Of a stretch of DNA of 64,000 bases, positions 28,623 through 41,947 are shown piece after piece. Both the position numbers and the translations under genes were made by a program. Position 1 is the first letter of the stretch. Each line of letters starts with the position of its first letter. The notes beneath the pieces were generated by a model. The model ran no database searches, was not told the DNA's origin, and was given only the letters and a program-made list of their open reading frames with translations. Source of the DNA: Planctomycetota bacterium (GTDB taxonomy: Bacteria; Planctomycetota; UBA1135; UBA2386); NCBI GenBank assembly GCA_020849665.1, contig JADLFX010000074.1, forward strand, positions 1-64,000. Direction: 5' to 3'.

Positions 28623-28916
28623 TCAGCCGTCGTTCTTCGGGCAGCCCGGCTTCGCGCAGCTCGCGGCGCCCGGACCCGCGCAGCCACCGCTTTCCGCGCT
28701 CCGGTCGGCGGCCGCGCCCGACTGGTACGAGGCCGAGCGGTAGTCGGTGCTGTAGAAGCCGCTGCCCTTGAACAGGAACCCGCCGCCGGGCCCGATCAAC
28801 CTCTGGAGCTTCGGCCTGGCACAGCTCGGGCAGGTCGCGAGCGGCTTCGCGGTGATCGACTGGAACTCCTCGAACGCGTGGCCGCAGGCCTGGCACTCGT
28901 ATCCGTAGGTTGGCAT
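28623..28916 (-). CDS. FmdB-type zinc ribbon protein
   Basis: MPTYGYECQACGHAFEEFQSITAKPLATCPSCARPKLQRLIGPGGGFLFKGSGFYSTDYRS. Confidence 0.92.
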   Translation of the reverse strand: MPTYGYECQACGHAFEEFQSITAKPLATCPSCARPKLQRLIGPGGGFLFKGSGFYSTDYRSASYQSGAAADRSAESGGCAGPGAASCAKPGCPKNDG

Positions 28917-28921
28917 TCCGG

Positions 28922-29566
28922 TCACTCCTTGGGCGACTCGCCGGTCGGCCCGTCCTTCTTCGGCTCGGAGCCCTTGCCGGGTGTGACCGCGGGGGGCTTG
29001 GCCGCCACCATCACCCGGACGGGACGGATCACCCGATCCCCCAGGCGGTAGCCACGCTGCAGGACCTTCGCGACCCGGCCGGCCTCGAGCGCATCGGTGT
29101 GCTCGACGCCCACGGCCTCATGGCGCGTGGGGTCGAAGGTCTCGCCTGAGGCGGCGATCTCCTGGACCCCGTGCCGCTCGAGCGCGCTCTCCAGGAGGCC
29201 GCGCACCATGCGGATGCCGTCGATCATCGACTGGGTCTCGGCCATCGCCGTGGCCTGCATGCCCTGGTGCTCGTGCCGCTGGTGTGCGCCGAGCGCCAGG
29301 TGGAAGTTGTCCAGCACCGGCAGGAGCTCGGAGGTGAACGTCTCGAGGGTGCGGTGCCGCACCTCCTCCATCTCCTTGGCGAGGCGCTTGCGCTGGTTGG
29401 CCATGTCCGCGAGCGCGCGCTGGAGCTGCTGCTCCAGCCGATCCCGCTCCTCGCGCAGCCGCGCCAGGTCGGCCTGCAACGCCTCGGCCGCCGCCGCCGC
29501 AGGAGCGTTCTGCTCCGCGCCGCCCGGCTCGCTCTCGGTGTCCTGCTTGTCGTCGTGGTCTGTCAT
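28922..29566 (-). CDS. grpE: Nucleotide exchange factor GrpE
   Basis: DMANQRKRLAKEMEEVRHRTLETFTSELLPVLDNFHLAL, GVQEIAASGETFDPTRHEAVG, VLQRGYRLGDRVIRPVRVMVA. Confidence 0.95.
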   Translation of the reverse strand: MTDHDDKQDTESEPGGAEQNAPAAAAAEALQADLARLREERDRLEQQLQRALADMANQRKRLAKEMEEVRHRTLETFTSELLPVLDNFHLALGAHQRHEHQGMQATAMAETQSMIDGIRMVRGLLESALERHGVQEIAASGETFDPTRHEAVGVEHTDALEAGRVAKVLQRGYRLGDRVIRPVRVMVAAKPPAVTPGKGSEPKKDGPTGESPKE

Positions 29567-29599
29567 GGGGTGCGTGCCTCCGCATCGGGAGCTACGCGG

Positions 29600-30730
29600 T
29601 CACTGGAACATGTCCCGTACCTTCTCGAAGATCCCCTTCTTCTTGGGGCTCTTCTTGCGTCTGGCCTGCTCCAGGTCGTCGAACTGGATCAGGAGCTGCT
29701 CCTGCTCCGGCGTGAGCTTGGTCGGCACCTCCACCTGGACGCGCACCACCAGGTTGCCGCGCCCATAGCCGTCGGCGCGCGGCAGGCCGTGCCCGCGCAC
29801 CCGCAGGAGCTCGCCCGGCTGGGTGCCCGCCGGGATCTTGAGCTGGACGACCTCGCCGGTGATCGACGGGATGTCCACGGTCTCGCCCATCGCCGCCTGC
29901 CGGAAGGCGATCGTCGCCTGGGTCAGCAGGTCGTCGCCATGGCGCGTGAACACGGAGTGCGGCTGTACGTGGATCACCACCACGAGGTCGCCCGGCGGAC
30001 CGCCGTGTTCGCCGGGCTCGCCCTGGCCCGCGATCCGCTCGGCGTGGCCCTCCTCGATGCCGGGGGGGATGGTCACGGTGATCGGCGCCTTGCGATCGAC
30101 CAGCCCGCGGCCGCGGCACTTGCCGCACGGGTCGCTCACCACGGTGCCCTGGCCGCGGCACTCGGGACAGGACTGGCGGATCGAGAAGAATCCCTGGCTG
30201 CGCTCCACCTGGCCGTGACCGCCGCAGAGCCGGCAGCGTTGCGGCTGGCTGCCGGGCCGGGCGCCGGTGCCGGAGCATGCGTCGCAGGCGGCAGGCCGGG
30301 TGATCTCCAGCTTCCTCTGCACGCCGGTTGCGACCTCCTCCAGGGTCAGTTCGAGGTCGACCCGCAGCGACGCGCCGCGCCGCGCACGGCCGCGTCCGCC
30401 ACCGCCGCCGAAGAAGTGCTCGAAGATGCCGCCGGCGCCGCCAAAGATGTCGCCGAACGCCGCGAAGATGTCCTCGGTGGAGAACCCCTGCCCGGCCCCC
30501 TGCTGCACGCCCGCATGGCCGAAGCGGTCGTACTGGGCGCGCTTGTCCTTGTCGCTCAGCACCGCGTACGCCTCGGCGGCGTCCTTGAAGCGCTGCTCCG
30601 CCTCCTTGTCGCCCGGGTTGCGGTCCGGGTGGTTGTCGAGCGCGATCTTGCGGTAGGCCTTCTTGATCTCGTCCTCGCCGGCGTCCTTGGCCACCCCGAG
30701 GATCTCGTAGTAGTCGCGCTTGCAGGCCAT
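29600..30730 (-). CDS. dnaJ: Molecular chaperone DnaJ
   Basis: [45 protein letters not shown]; four CxxCxGxG repeats ([32 protein letters not shown]). Confidence 0.97.
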   Translation of the reverse strand: MACKRDYYEILGVAKDAGEDEIKKAYRKIALDNHPDRNPGDKEAEQRFKDAAEAYAVLSDKDKRAQYDRFGHAGVQQGAGQGFSTEDIFAAFGDIFGGAGGIFEHFFGGGGGRGRARRGASLRVDLELTLEEVATGVQRKLEITRPAACDACSGTGARPGSQPQRCRLCGGHGQVERSQGFFSIRQSCPECRGQGTVVSDPCGKCRGRGLVDRKAPITVTIPPGIEEGHAERIAGQGEPGEHGGPPGDLVVVIHVQPHSVFTRHGDDLLTQATIAFRQAAMGETVDIPSITGEVVQLKIPAGTQPGELLRVRGHGLPRADGYGRGNLVVRVQVEVPTKLTPEQEQLLIQFDDLEQARRKKSPKKKGIFEKVRDMFQ

Positions 30731-30846
30731 GGCTTCGGGTGCGGAAAGCGGAGATCAGGATGTGCCACGCGCCGGCGGACGGCCGGGGGCCGCCCCGCCG
30801 GCGCGGGAGTGTCACGGCCGCCGCCGGCCGTGCGGCTCGGGCGTGG

Positions 30847-32451
<1,605 letters not shown>

Positions 32452-32454
32452 GGT

Positions 32455-32772
32455 TCAGCCCTCCACCCGCGCGAGGATCTCGTTCTCGCGGATGATCTTG
32501 TAGTCCTCGCCGTCGACCTGGACGTCGCTGCCGGCGTACTTGCCGAACAGCACCGTGTCGCCCTTCTTGACGTCGGGCTTGACGCGGTTGCCGTCCTCGA
32601 GCCGGCGGCCCTCGCCCACGGCGATCACGGTGCCGCGCCCGGGCTTCTCGCGCGCGGTGTCGGGGAGCAGGATTCCGCCCGAGCTGATCTCCTCGGCGTC
32701 GAGGACGCGCACGACGATCCGGTCGTCGAGGGGGCGGATGTTCACATTGGTCTTGGTCTTGGTGTCCTTCAT
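32455..32772 (-). CDS. groES: Co-chaperonin GroES
   Basis: NIRPLDDRIVVRVLDAEEISSGGILLPDTAREKPGRGTVIAVGEG...KKGDTVLFGKYAGSDVQVDGEDYKIIRENEILARVEG. Confidence 0.97.
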   Translation of the reverse strand: MKDTKTKTNVNIRPLDDRIVVRVLDAEEISSGGILLPDTAREKPGRGTVIAVGEGRRLEDGNRVKPDVKKGDTVLFGKYAGSDVQVDGEDYKIIRENEILARVEG

Positions 32773-32810
32773 GGCATCGATACCTCTCTGGAATGCGGGG
32801 GTTGGGGCGG

Positions 32811-34448
<1,638 letters not shown>

Positions 34449-34786
34449 GGGAAAGTCGCCCTCGATCCAGGGAACGGAGGCCGTGCAGCGTTCGCGCGCG
34501 GCCGATGGGAACAGCGAACCGGCGGCGATTCCGTGGCCCACCGTGTGGCGGGGGGCTGCGCGGTATCCCGACCGGGGAAGAGGAACCCGGCGCTGTGCCG
34601 GTGGGCGCGGCCGAGGGCAAACCTCATGCCGTCGGCCCCCTGCGAGTTTCCACCTCGGGAATCAGGCTCCAAGTCCATGGGACAAAGAGGCTTGTCTGTG
34701 CTTTCCACACTCTTTCCAGAGGCCTCCACAGGCGTCACTTTGGCAGACGCCCCGCGTTCCGCTTCCGGCCCCGTTGCCACTTTGAC

Positions 34787-35995
34787 ATGAAGGCACTCCT
34801 CCTCAGTATCGGCCTCACCACGGTCTCGCTGGCCGCCCAGGAAGTGGCGGTCTCGCTCGCAGACGGCACCCTGGCCCGGGGTCGCCTGACCAAGGTGGAG
34901 GATCCGGGAGGGATCACGCTGGCCGGCACTGCGGACACCCGGGTCCTGCCGCGCGCCGGGGTCCTGGGCGTGCACGGGCCTGCCCCGCGCCTGGAGGGGG
35001 CGTCCGTGGTCGTGCACCGGCAGGATGGCGGGCGCTGGGCCGGGGACCTGCGCGGCGGGGACGCGAGCGGGGAGTCCCTGCTGGTGGGGTCCCGTTCCCT
35101 GGGCGAAGTGAGCGAGTCCGTGGATCGGATCCGCGCGATCCTGTTCCGGCGCCAGGCCGGCGAGATCTCGGTCGAGGACCTGGTCCTGCCCGAGCAGACC
35201 AAGAACGACGAAGCCTTGTTCCGGCGTGCGCGGCGCGGCGTGGACCGGATCCTGGGTGCGATCGAGCGCTTCACCCCCACGTCCGTGTACTTCCAGGTCG
35301 AGGGCGAGGCCGAGCCGCGCGAGTTCCCGTACTCGGCGCTCGTGGGCATCGCGATCCGCGGCGCGTCCGCAGGCAGCACGCCCGCGGGCGACCTGGTGAT
35401 CACGCGGGCCGGCGACGTGGTCCGCTGTCGGGTCCTCGGCCTCGATCAGGATGCCTTGCGCCTGAGCCTGGGTGAGGACCGCACGCTGCGCCTGCCGGTC
35501 GCCGAGCTGTCGTCCTGGACGCTGCTCGAGCCCGGCCGGCGCTTCCTGTCGGACCTGGAGGCGCAGGCTGTGGAGGAGGCCTCGTACTTCGAGCCCGCGG
35601 GCCGACCGCTCTTCCCGGTGCAACGGGACCACACCGTGACCGGCGGTTTCCTCGCGAGCGGCGGGCTCGCGTTCGGCAAGGGGCTCGGAGTGCACAGCCG
35701 CTCGCGCCTGCGCTTCGTCGTCCCGCCGGGGGTCCGCTGGTTCCAGGCCCTGGTCGGCGTCGACGACGAGATCCTCACGGCCGCGCCCGGGCTGCGCGGC
35801 GACGTTGACGTCCGCGTGCGGCTGGGGGACAAGGTCCTCCGCACCCAGGAGGGGCTGCGCGGTGGCATGCCCCCCGTCCACCTGGGGAATCTCGCGGTGC
35901 GGCCCGGCGACGTGCTCGCGCTGGAGGTCGAGTTCGGCAAGGGGCTCGATCTCGCGGATCGGGTCGGGTGGTATCAAGCCGTGTTCCTGCCCTGA
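34787..35995 (+). CDS. Secreted protein with C-terminal NPCBM-like carbohydrate-binding module
   Basis: Signal MKALLLSIGLTTVSLAAQ; C-term KGLGVHSRSRLRFVVPPGVRWFQALVGVDDE...VRVRLGDKVL resembles NPCBM. Confidence 0.75.
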   Translation: MKALLLSIGLTTVSLAAQEVAVSLADGTLARGRLTKVEDPGGITLAGTADTRVLPRAGVLGVHGPAPRLEGASVVVHRQDGGRWAGDLRGGDASGESLLVGSRSLGEVSESVDRIRAILFRRQAGEISVEDLVLPEQTKNDEALFRRARRGVDRILGAIERFTPTSVYFQVEGEAEPREFPYSALVGIAIRGASAGSTPAGDLVITRAGDVVRCRVLGLDQDALRLSLGEDRTLRLPVAELSSWTLLEPGRRFLSDLEAQAVEEASYFEPAGRPLFPVQRDHTVTGGFLASGGLAFGKGLGVHSRSRLRFVVPPGVRWFQALVGVDDEILTAAPGLRGDVDVRVRLGDKVLRTQEGLRGGMPPVHLGNLAVRPGDVLALEVEFGKGLDLADRVGWYQAVFLP

Positions 35996-36024
35996 CGACC
36001 ACCGGCCGTGGACGCACCGGCACC

Positions 36025-38568
36025 ATGAACTCCCTGGCCCTGACCTTCGGCGTCCTCTGTCTGGTCGCGGCCGTGCCGGGCGTGGTGCGCCGCGGCTACG
36101 GTCCCTGGACCGCGCGCATCGCCGCGCTGCTGGCCATGGGCTGCTTCGCGTGGGCGGCGCTCGACCTGCCGCGGAGCGAACGGAGCGAACTCGCGCCGCG
36201 CGTCGTGCTCCTGGCCACCGGCACGCCGGATGCGGCGTCCGAGGCGCTGGCCGCGCGCCTCGCGCGGGACCATCGGACGGTGGTCGACGTGCACGCGGCG
36301 CAGGGTGCGGTGGCCGCGCGCCTGACCGAACTCGCGCTGGTCGCCGCCCATGGACCGGAACCGCTGGAGCTCGTGGTGCAGTGGACCGCGCCGTTCCTGC
36401 CCCTCGGTCTCCCCGCCCTGGGCGACCTGCGCGTGCGCGCCGTCGCACCGCCCGACACGGCCCCGTTCGCGCTGGAGGACCTGCGCGTGCACGCGCTCGG
36501 CGCGTTCCAGGCCGGGCGGCCCGGCGCCCTCGAAGTGCGCCTGCCGGCGGTCCCCGCCGCGGTCGCGCTGGAACTCGAGGTCGCGGACCCGACCGGGGCC
36601 GTGCTGGCCAAGACCACCCACGCCCGCATCCCCGGTGCGAGCCAGCCCTGGTCGCAGGAGCTGTCGCCCCGCGTCGCGGGAGTCCACACCTTCGCGGTGC
36701 GGGCGCGCACCGGCACGTGGGCGTGCGAGGGCCGCGGGTCGTTCGCCGTCGAGGAAGCGCCGCGGGTCATGGTGTATGGCCCCGGCGCGGAGACCCTCGC
36801 CGGCGCCCTGGCGGTGCAGGGTGTCGCGGTGGCCGCGGCCCGCGCGCTGCCGCCGGACCTGAGCGGCTTCGCCGTTCTGGTGCTCACCGCGCGCCCGGCC
36901 GCCGCCGACGAGGAGCGCCTGCTGACATTCGTGGATGCGGGCGGCGGACTCTTCCTGGTGGGAGGCGAGGACGGCGGCGGCCTGCCCGAGCCCGAGCAGA
37001 CCATGGCACCGCTCTCGCCGGTGCTGCGTGTCGCGCGAGCACCCCGCCCGGACCAGGGTGCCGGTCCGGGCGAGGGCCGCGGCGAGGGCGAGGCGAAGCC
37101 GGATCCGAAGCCCGAGCCGGTCCGGCCGCCGCCGGATCCGACGCCGCAGCCCGAGTCCAGGGAGGCGCCAGGGCAGGCCCCGCCCACGGCTCCGCCGGCG
37201 AAGGGCGACACCGCCGGGGCGCGCCCCGGCCAGGGACTGGAGGAGACCGAGCGGCGCACGGTCGCGATGGCGCTGCTCATCGACCGCTCCGGCAGCATGA
37301 GCGCGGAGGTCGACGGCTCGGGTGGCCGCACGCGCATGGACTTCGCGAAGCAGAGCGCGGTGGAGACGGCAACCGCGCTCCTGCCCGGCGACGAGCTGAT
37401 GATCGTGGCGTTCGGCGAGAACCCCTCGGTGGTGCTGGGGCGCACCGAGGTGACGCGCATCACGGACCTGCGCCTGCGCATCGCGCGGCTGAATCCGGAC
37501 GAGCAGAGGACCGAGGCCGGTGCGGCGCTTGGGCTCGCGGCGGCACAGCTCGCCGGCTCGCGCGCCGCCGTCAAGCACGTGGTGATCGTGAGCGACGGCG
37601 AGATCCACGACGCCGACTACACGGCCAGCATGGCCAGGCGCGCCGCAGAACAGGGCATCACCGTCAGCGTGGTGTGGCTGCGCAGCGGTACGTCGCGCGC
37701 GGATCCCACCGCGCGCATCGCCCGGGTCGGCGGCGGCCGCTCGATCCCGTTCGACGACATCACCCAGGTGCCTCGCTTCGTCAGCTCCGAGGTGGCCAGC
37801 GTGTTCGGCAAGGTCGGCCGGCCCGCGCCTTCGGGCGAAGGCACGCCCGATCCGCGCCTGGCGCAGGCGCCGAAGCCTCCCGAACCCAGGACCGAGCCGC
37901 CCAAGCCCGAACCCGAGGAGTCCAGGCCGCGGCCGCCGGAGCCGCAGCCCCCCCGGCGCCCGGAGGAGCCGGCGGCCGCGCCCCTGGCGGTGCGCGCGCT
38001 GGCCGAGTCCGTGCTCCTCGCGCCCAGGCCCCGACCGGAGTTTCCGCCGGTGGGGGGCGTGGTCGCCAATCTGGCGCGAGCGGAGAGTCGCGTGCTCCTG
38101 GTCGCCGGCGACGAGGGCACGCCTTTGCTCGCGTTCGTGAACCGAGGCCTGGGCAAGGTCGGGGCCTGGACCGCCGACCTGCACGGCGCGTGGGGACGCG
38201 CATGGCGCGCGGACCCGGCGTTCCCGGGGCGACTGGCCCTGTGGGTGCGTGAACTCCTGCCGCCGCGCGCGACGCCGCTGCCCGGGGACCTCGTGCAGGA
38301 GCGGCGCGTGGCCGCGCCGCTGCCGACCGCGCGCGAGCGCGCCGTCCTGGCACGCCTGGCCGGCGGCGAGCCGGTCACGCCCGAGGCCTACGTGCCGCCG
38401 AGGTCGGTGACCGTCGAGCACACTCGGGGCCAGGCGGTGGAGCACGCCCGCCTCGGCCTCTTCGCGCTCTGCGCGCTCGCCTTGCTGGAGTTCCTGCTCG
38501 GGTGGCGCCTCGCGCGCCGCGCACCCGGCCCCGCGCCCGTGTCCCGCCCGGCTCGCTCCGCGGCGTGA
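36025..38568 (+). CDS. Membrane-anchored von Willebrand factor A domain protein
   Basis: N-terminal TM; MIDAS ALLIDRSGSMSAEVDG; VVIVSDGEIHDADY; Pro-rich linkers flank VWA; C-terminal TM ALCALALLEFLLGWRLARR. Confidence 0.88.
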   Translation: MNSLALTFGVLCLVAAVPGVVRRGYGPWTARIAALLAMGCFAWAALDLPRSERSELAPRVVLLATGTPDAASEALAARLARDHRTVVDVHAAQGAVAARLTELALVAAHGPEPLELVVQWTAPFLPLGLPALGDLRVRAVAPPDTAPFALEDLRVHALGAFQAGRPGALEVRLPAVPAAVALELEVADPTGAVLAKTTHARIPGASQPWSQELSPRVAGVHTFAVRARTGTWACEGRGSFAVEEAPRVMVYGPGAETLAGALAVQGVAVAAARALPPDLSGFAVLVLTARPAAADEERLLTFVDAGGGLFLVGGEDGGGLPEPEQTMAPLSPVLRVARAPRPDQGAGPGEGRGEGEAKPDPKPEPVRPPPDPTPQPESREAPGQAPPTAPPAKGDTAGARPGQGLEETERRTVAMALLIDRSGSMSAEVDGSGGRTRMDFAKQSAVETATALLPGDELMIVAFGENPSVVLGRTEVTRITDLRLRIARLNPDEQRTEAGAALGLAAAQLAGSRAAVKHVVIVSDGEIHDADYTASMARRAAEQGITVSVVWLRSGTSRADPTARIARVGGGRSIPFDDITQVPRFVSSEVASVFGKVGRPAPSGEGTPDPRLAQAPKPPEPRTEPPKPEPEESRPRPPEPQPPRRPEEPAAAPLAVRALAESVLLAPRPRPEFPPVGGVVANLARAESRVLLVAGDEGTPLLAFVNRGLGKVGAWTADLHGAWGRAWRADPAFPGRLALWVRELLPPRATPLPGDLVQERRVAAPLPTARERAVLARLAGGEPVTPEAYVPPRSVTVEHTRGQAVEHARLGLFALCALALLEFLLGWRLARRAPGPAPVSRPARSAA

Positions 38569-38575
38569 GCGCGGA

Positions 38576-39175
38576 TCAGCGGTCCTTCCGGTCCGGGGGC
38601 GTCTCCGGCGTGCTGCGCAGGTTGGTGTTGGGCTGCACGGCCGAGTGCTCGGTGGCGGGGTCCCAGTAGGTCTGTCCGAGCGCGGTCACCTGCTTGTAGC
38701 GCGTCGTGGTCGCCGAGCCGTCGGCGTGGACCCACCACTCGAGTCCGTCGGCGTCGACCACCTTGGCGATCACCGGGGGGACGCGTCCCAGGTCCGGGTC
38801 GCGCGTGGCGGGAGGTGCCGCGTTGAGGCCGTTCAGGTACGGCAGCCAGGTGCCATCGAAGAAGCCGATGCCCTTGCCCGGCTCGACCTTGGGCAGCCGC
38901 GACACGGGAATGCGGGTGCCCGGCGGCCAGGGGCTCTTCACGTGGAGGGGTTTCTCGCTCTTGCGATCGGTGGGGATGGGCAGCGGCGGCACCGGCTCCA
39001 CCTGCGGCTCCCAGCGGAACGCGGGTGCCGGGGCGCGCTCGGCCGGCGGCTGGCCGCCGGTGGGCGGAGTCGCACCCGCGGGCACTTCCGCGCCGGATTC
39101 GCGCAGGGCGAGGTACGCCCCGCCGAGGCCGGCGGCGGCGGCCAGCAGGATCCAGAGGAGCGCGCGCGGGTGCAT
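38576..39175 (-). CDS. Conserved (within-window paralogue) single-TM protein, WWVHADGSATT family, module A
   Basis: MHPRALLWILLAAAAGLGGAYLAL; PLHVKSPWPPGTRIPVSRLPKV...DGTWLPYLNGL...VVDADGLEWWVHADGSATTTRYKQV...TYWDPATEH; aligns by eye with the 45655-46251 product. Confidence 0.75.
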   Translation of the reverse strand: MHPRALLWILLAAAAGLGGAYLALRESGAEVPAGATPPTGGQPPAERAPAPAFRWEPQVEPVPPLPIPTDRKSEKPLHVKSPWPPGTRIPVSRLPKVEPGKGIGFFDGTWLPYLNGLNAAPPATRDPDLGRVPPVIAKVVDADGLEWWVHADGSATTTRYKQVTALGQTYWDPATEHSAVQPNTNLRSTPETPPDRKDR

Positions 39176-39188
39176 GCCGGGAGCGGGG

Positions 39189-40364
39189 CTACTCGACCAG
39201 GATCGATGAGGCGGTGGTGAGGGTCACGCTGGTGAACCCCGCGTTGAACACCAGGCCCTGGCACTTCAGGATCTCGCCGCGCGCCGCGAAACCCAGCGGC
39301 GGGACCGGGATCTGCGCGTTGGCGCCCGAGAAGGTGCCGCCCGCGCTGAGCGGCATCGTGATCGACGCGAGCACGTCCAGGGCCGGGAAGGTGGGATCGA
39401 GGAGCAGGTTGCCGAACGGCGTGGGAAGGCTGCCCGCGAACCAGCTGCGGCCCATGTTGATGAACACGACCGCGATGCCGGTGCTGCCCCAGTTGTTGCC
39501 GGCGCGCACGTCGAAGAAGAGGTTCCCGTTGCTGGCGCGTGACCAGTCGGAGATGCAGGCGGTGTTGCCGCGGTAGGTCTCGTTGGCGAGGCGCGGCACC
39601 TCGTAGGCGTTGGCGTGGTCGCCCGTGGCGGTGAGCACCAGCTCATTCACCAGCAGGCCGATCTTGGGCCGGTAGTTCCAGTCGCCGCCCAAGGTGATCG
39701 TGCGCGGATTGCTGCCGACCGCCCAGCCGTGGTACGGCCAGCCGCCCGGCCCTCGGCCGCCGCGCCAGTCGGACGCCACGGTCTGTCCGCCGTTGGGGTC
39801 GTCGCGCCATTCGCCGCCGCGGTACTCCACGAAGAGCAGCAGCTCGAGATCGGGCAGCGGCACGGGAGTGGTGAGGTTGAAGCTGTGCTCCACGATCGCC
39901 CACGTGCTGATCACCAGCGGCTGGTCGGCCACGTTGAGCAGGTCCTGCCCGGTCGTGGCGTGGGTGCGGTGGTAGCTGTTCTGGCCGGGCTGCGTGACGC
40001 CGATCCCGGTGCGGAACTGGTAGTGGTTCGGCGCCGGGAACGACTGCACGGCCGAGCCGGTGAACACGGCCTGGGTCATCCCGACCACCGTGAGGTAGTT
40101 GGGCGGGTTGGCCCCGGCCTGGGCGCGCAGCTTGGGCGTGTAGCTCCACGCGCGCGTCCCCGCCGCCACGCCAGGCGCCGCGGTGTAGCCGGGCGGGAGG
40201 GTCGAGGCTGCGGGATAGGGGTTGTTCGTGATCGGGTGCTTGGTGCTGGAGATGACCCGGAAGGTGTTGTTCACCGAGAGTTCGGGAACCGTGGGGTTGC
40301 CTTGCGCGGTCAGGGCCGACGCGAACGCGAGCCCGGCGAGCAGGGACGAGGAAACGCGCAGCAT
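39189..40364 (-). CDS. Secreted ~390-aa paralogue 1 (unrecognised family), module A
   Basis: MLRVSSSLLAGLAFASALTAQ signal; SFPAPNHYQFRTGI, FVEYRGGEWRDDPNGGQT, GSNPRT, FFDVRAGNNWGSTGIAVVFIN, LPTPFGNLLLDPTFP. Confidence 0.8.
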   Translation of the reverse strand: MLRVSSSLLAGLAFASALTAQGNPTVPELSVNNTFRVISSTKHPITNNPYPAASTLPPGYTAAPGVAAGTRAWSYTPKLRAQAGANPPNYLTVVGMTQAVFTGSAVQSFPAPNHYQFRTGIGVTQPGQNSYHRTHATTGQDLLNVADQPLVISTWAIVEHSFNLTTPVPLPDLELLLFVEYRGGEWRDDPNGGQTVASDWRGGRGPGGWPYHGWAVGSNPRTITLGGDWNYRPKIGLLVNELVLTATGDHANAYEVPRLANETYRGNTACISDWSRASNGNLFFDVRAGNNWGSTGIAVVFINMGRSWFAGSLPTPFGNLLLDPTFPALDVLASITMPLSAGGTFSGANAQIPVPPLGFAARGEILKCQGLVFNAGFTSVTLTTASSILVE

Positions 40365-40579
40365 GGTGCCTCCGAGAGAGAACGGGACGATCGGGCGTGC
40401 AGGCCCGGCTGGCCGCGAGGATAGCGCCGGGCCGCGGCGAATGGGGGCCGGCGCGGACGGGTGGGGCGCCGTTCCCCGTTTCCCGTCCGCGGTCGGGACG
40501 CGCCCGGCGACGCCGCCCCGCCCGCGCCGGGCGGGCGCGCGCCGCGCGCACCCGCCGCCGCGTGCGGCCCCGCGCCGCG

Positions 40580-41752
40580 TCAGTACACCAGCACCGACGA
40601 GCTCGTGGTCAGGGCAATGCTGGTGAAGCCCGCGTTGAACACCACCGCCTGCGCCTTCAGGATCTCTCCGCGCGCGGCGACACCGAGGGCGGGCACGGAG
40701 ATCTGCGCGTTGGCGCCGCTGTACGTGCCGCCTGCGGAGAGCGGCAGCGTGTTGGCCACGAAGAGGTCCAGGCCCGGGAAGGTCGGGTCGAGCAGGAAGT
40801 TGCCGAACGGCGTCCACAGGCTGCCCGGAAACCAGAGCCGGCCCATGTTGATGAACACCACCGCCGTGCCGGTGCTGCCCCAGTTGTTGCCGGCGCGCAC
40901 GTCGAAGAACAGGTTGCCGTTGGTGGCCGTGGCCCAGTCGGCATAGCACGCGGTGTTGCCGCGGTAGTTCTCGTTGGCGAGGCGCGGCGTGTAGTAGGCG
41001 TTGGCGTGGTCGCCAGTCAGGGTGAACACCGGCTCGTTCACCAGCAGCCCGATCTTGGGCCGGAAGTTCTGGTCCCCGCTCAGCAACACGGTGCGCGGGT
41101 TGTTGCCCGTCGTGTAGCCGTGGTAGACGAGGTTGCCCGGGCCGCGCCCGCCGTACCAGTCGGAGGCTATGGTCTGGCCGCCCATCGTGTCGTCCTGCCA
41201 CTCCCCGCCGCGGTACTCGACGAAGAGCACCAGCTCCAGGTCGGGCAGCGCCACCGGCGTGGTCAGGTTGAACGTGTGCTCCAGGATCGCCCAGGTGCTG
41301 ATCACCAGCGGCTGATCGGCCACGTTCAGGAGGTCCGGTCCGGTGGTGGCGTGCGTACGGTGGTACGGTCCCTGCCCGGTCTGCGAGGCCGCGATGCCGG
41401 TCCGGAACTGGTAGTGGTTCGGCGCCGGGAACGACTGCACCGCCGGGCCAGTGAACACCGCCTGCGTCATGCCGACGACCGTCAGGTAGTTGGCGCCGTA
41501 GGCGCCGGCCTGCGAGCGCAGCTTCGGCGTGTAGCTCCACGCGCGCGTGCCCGCGGCGACGCCGGGTGCGGCGGCATACCCGGGGGGCGTGGTCGGCGAG
41601 TACGGGTACGGGTTGTTGGTGATGGGGTGCTTGGCGGTCGACACCACGCGGAAGAAGTTGTTCACCGAGAGTTCGGGAACGGTGGGACCCTGGGCCGTCA
41701 ACGCGACCGTGAGAGCGAGTCCTGGGAGCAGGGAGGCAGCGACACGCAGCAT
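40580..41752 (-). CDS. Secreted ~390-aa paralogue 2 (unrecognised family)
   Basis: MLRVAASLLPGLALTVALTAQ signal; SFPAPNHYQFRTGIAASQTGQGPYHRTHATTGPDLLNVADQPLVISTWAILEHTFNLTTPVALPDLELVLFVEYRGGEW; near-identical layout to paralogue 1. Confidence 0.8.
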   Translation of the reverse strand: MLRVAASLLPGLALTVALTAQGPTVPELSVNNFFRVVSTAKHPITNNPYPYSPTTPPGYAAAPGVAAGTRAWSYTPKLRSQAGAYGANYLTVVGMTQAVFTGPAVQSFPAPNHYQFRTGIAASQTGQGPYHRTHATTGPDLLNVADQPLVISTWAILEHTFNLTTPVALPDLELVLFVEYRGGEWQDDTMGGQTIASDWYGGRGPGNLVYHGYTTGNNPRTVLLSGDQNFRPKIGLLVNEPVFTLTGDHANAYYTPRLANENYRGNTACYADWATATNGNLFFDVRAGNNWGSTGTAVVFINMGRLWFPGSLWTPFGNFLLDPTFPGLDLFVANTLPLSAGGTYSGANAQISVPALGVAARGEILKAQAVVFNAGFTSIALTTSSSVLVY

Positions 41753-41947
41753 GGTGACTCCGGGAGAGAGGGAGAGAGGCGCGGGCAGGGAAGTCCCCGC
41801 GGGCCGGGAGGATACCTCGGACCCAGCGCCGTGGGGTGTGCGGGTCCGATACGCCCAACCGTTCGCCGGGCTCCGCTGCCGGCCCGGGCCGCAGGCCTGG
41901 GCCGCATCCGGCGGTGACGCGGAGCGGGCCGGGACGGCGCCCGGGTC

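Noticed and set aside
34449-34786. CIRCE (HrcA) operator upstream of the groEL block
   Set aside because: No TTAGCACTC-N9-GAGTGCTAA-like inverted repeat seen by eye; only a short GACAA...TTGTC palindrome (34681-34696), too weak to call.
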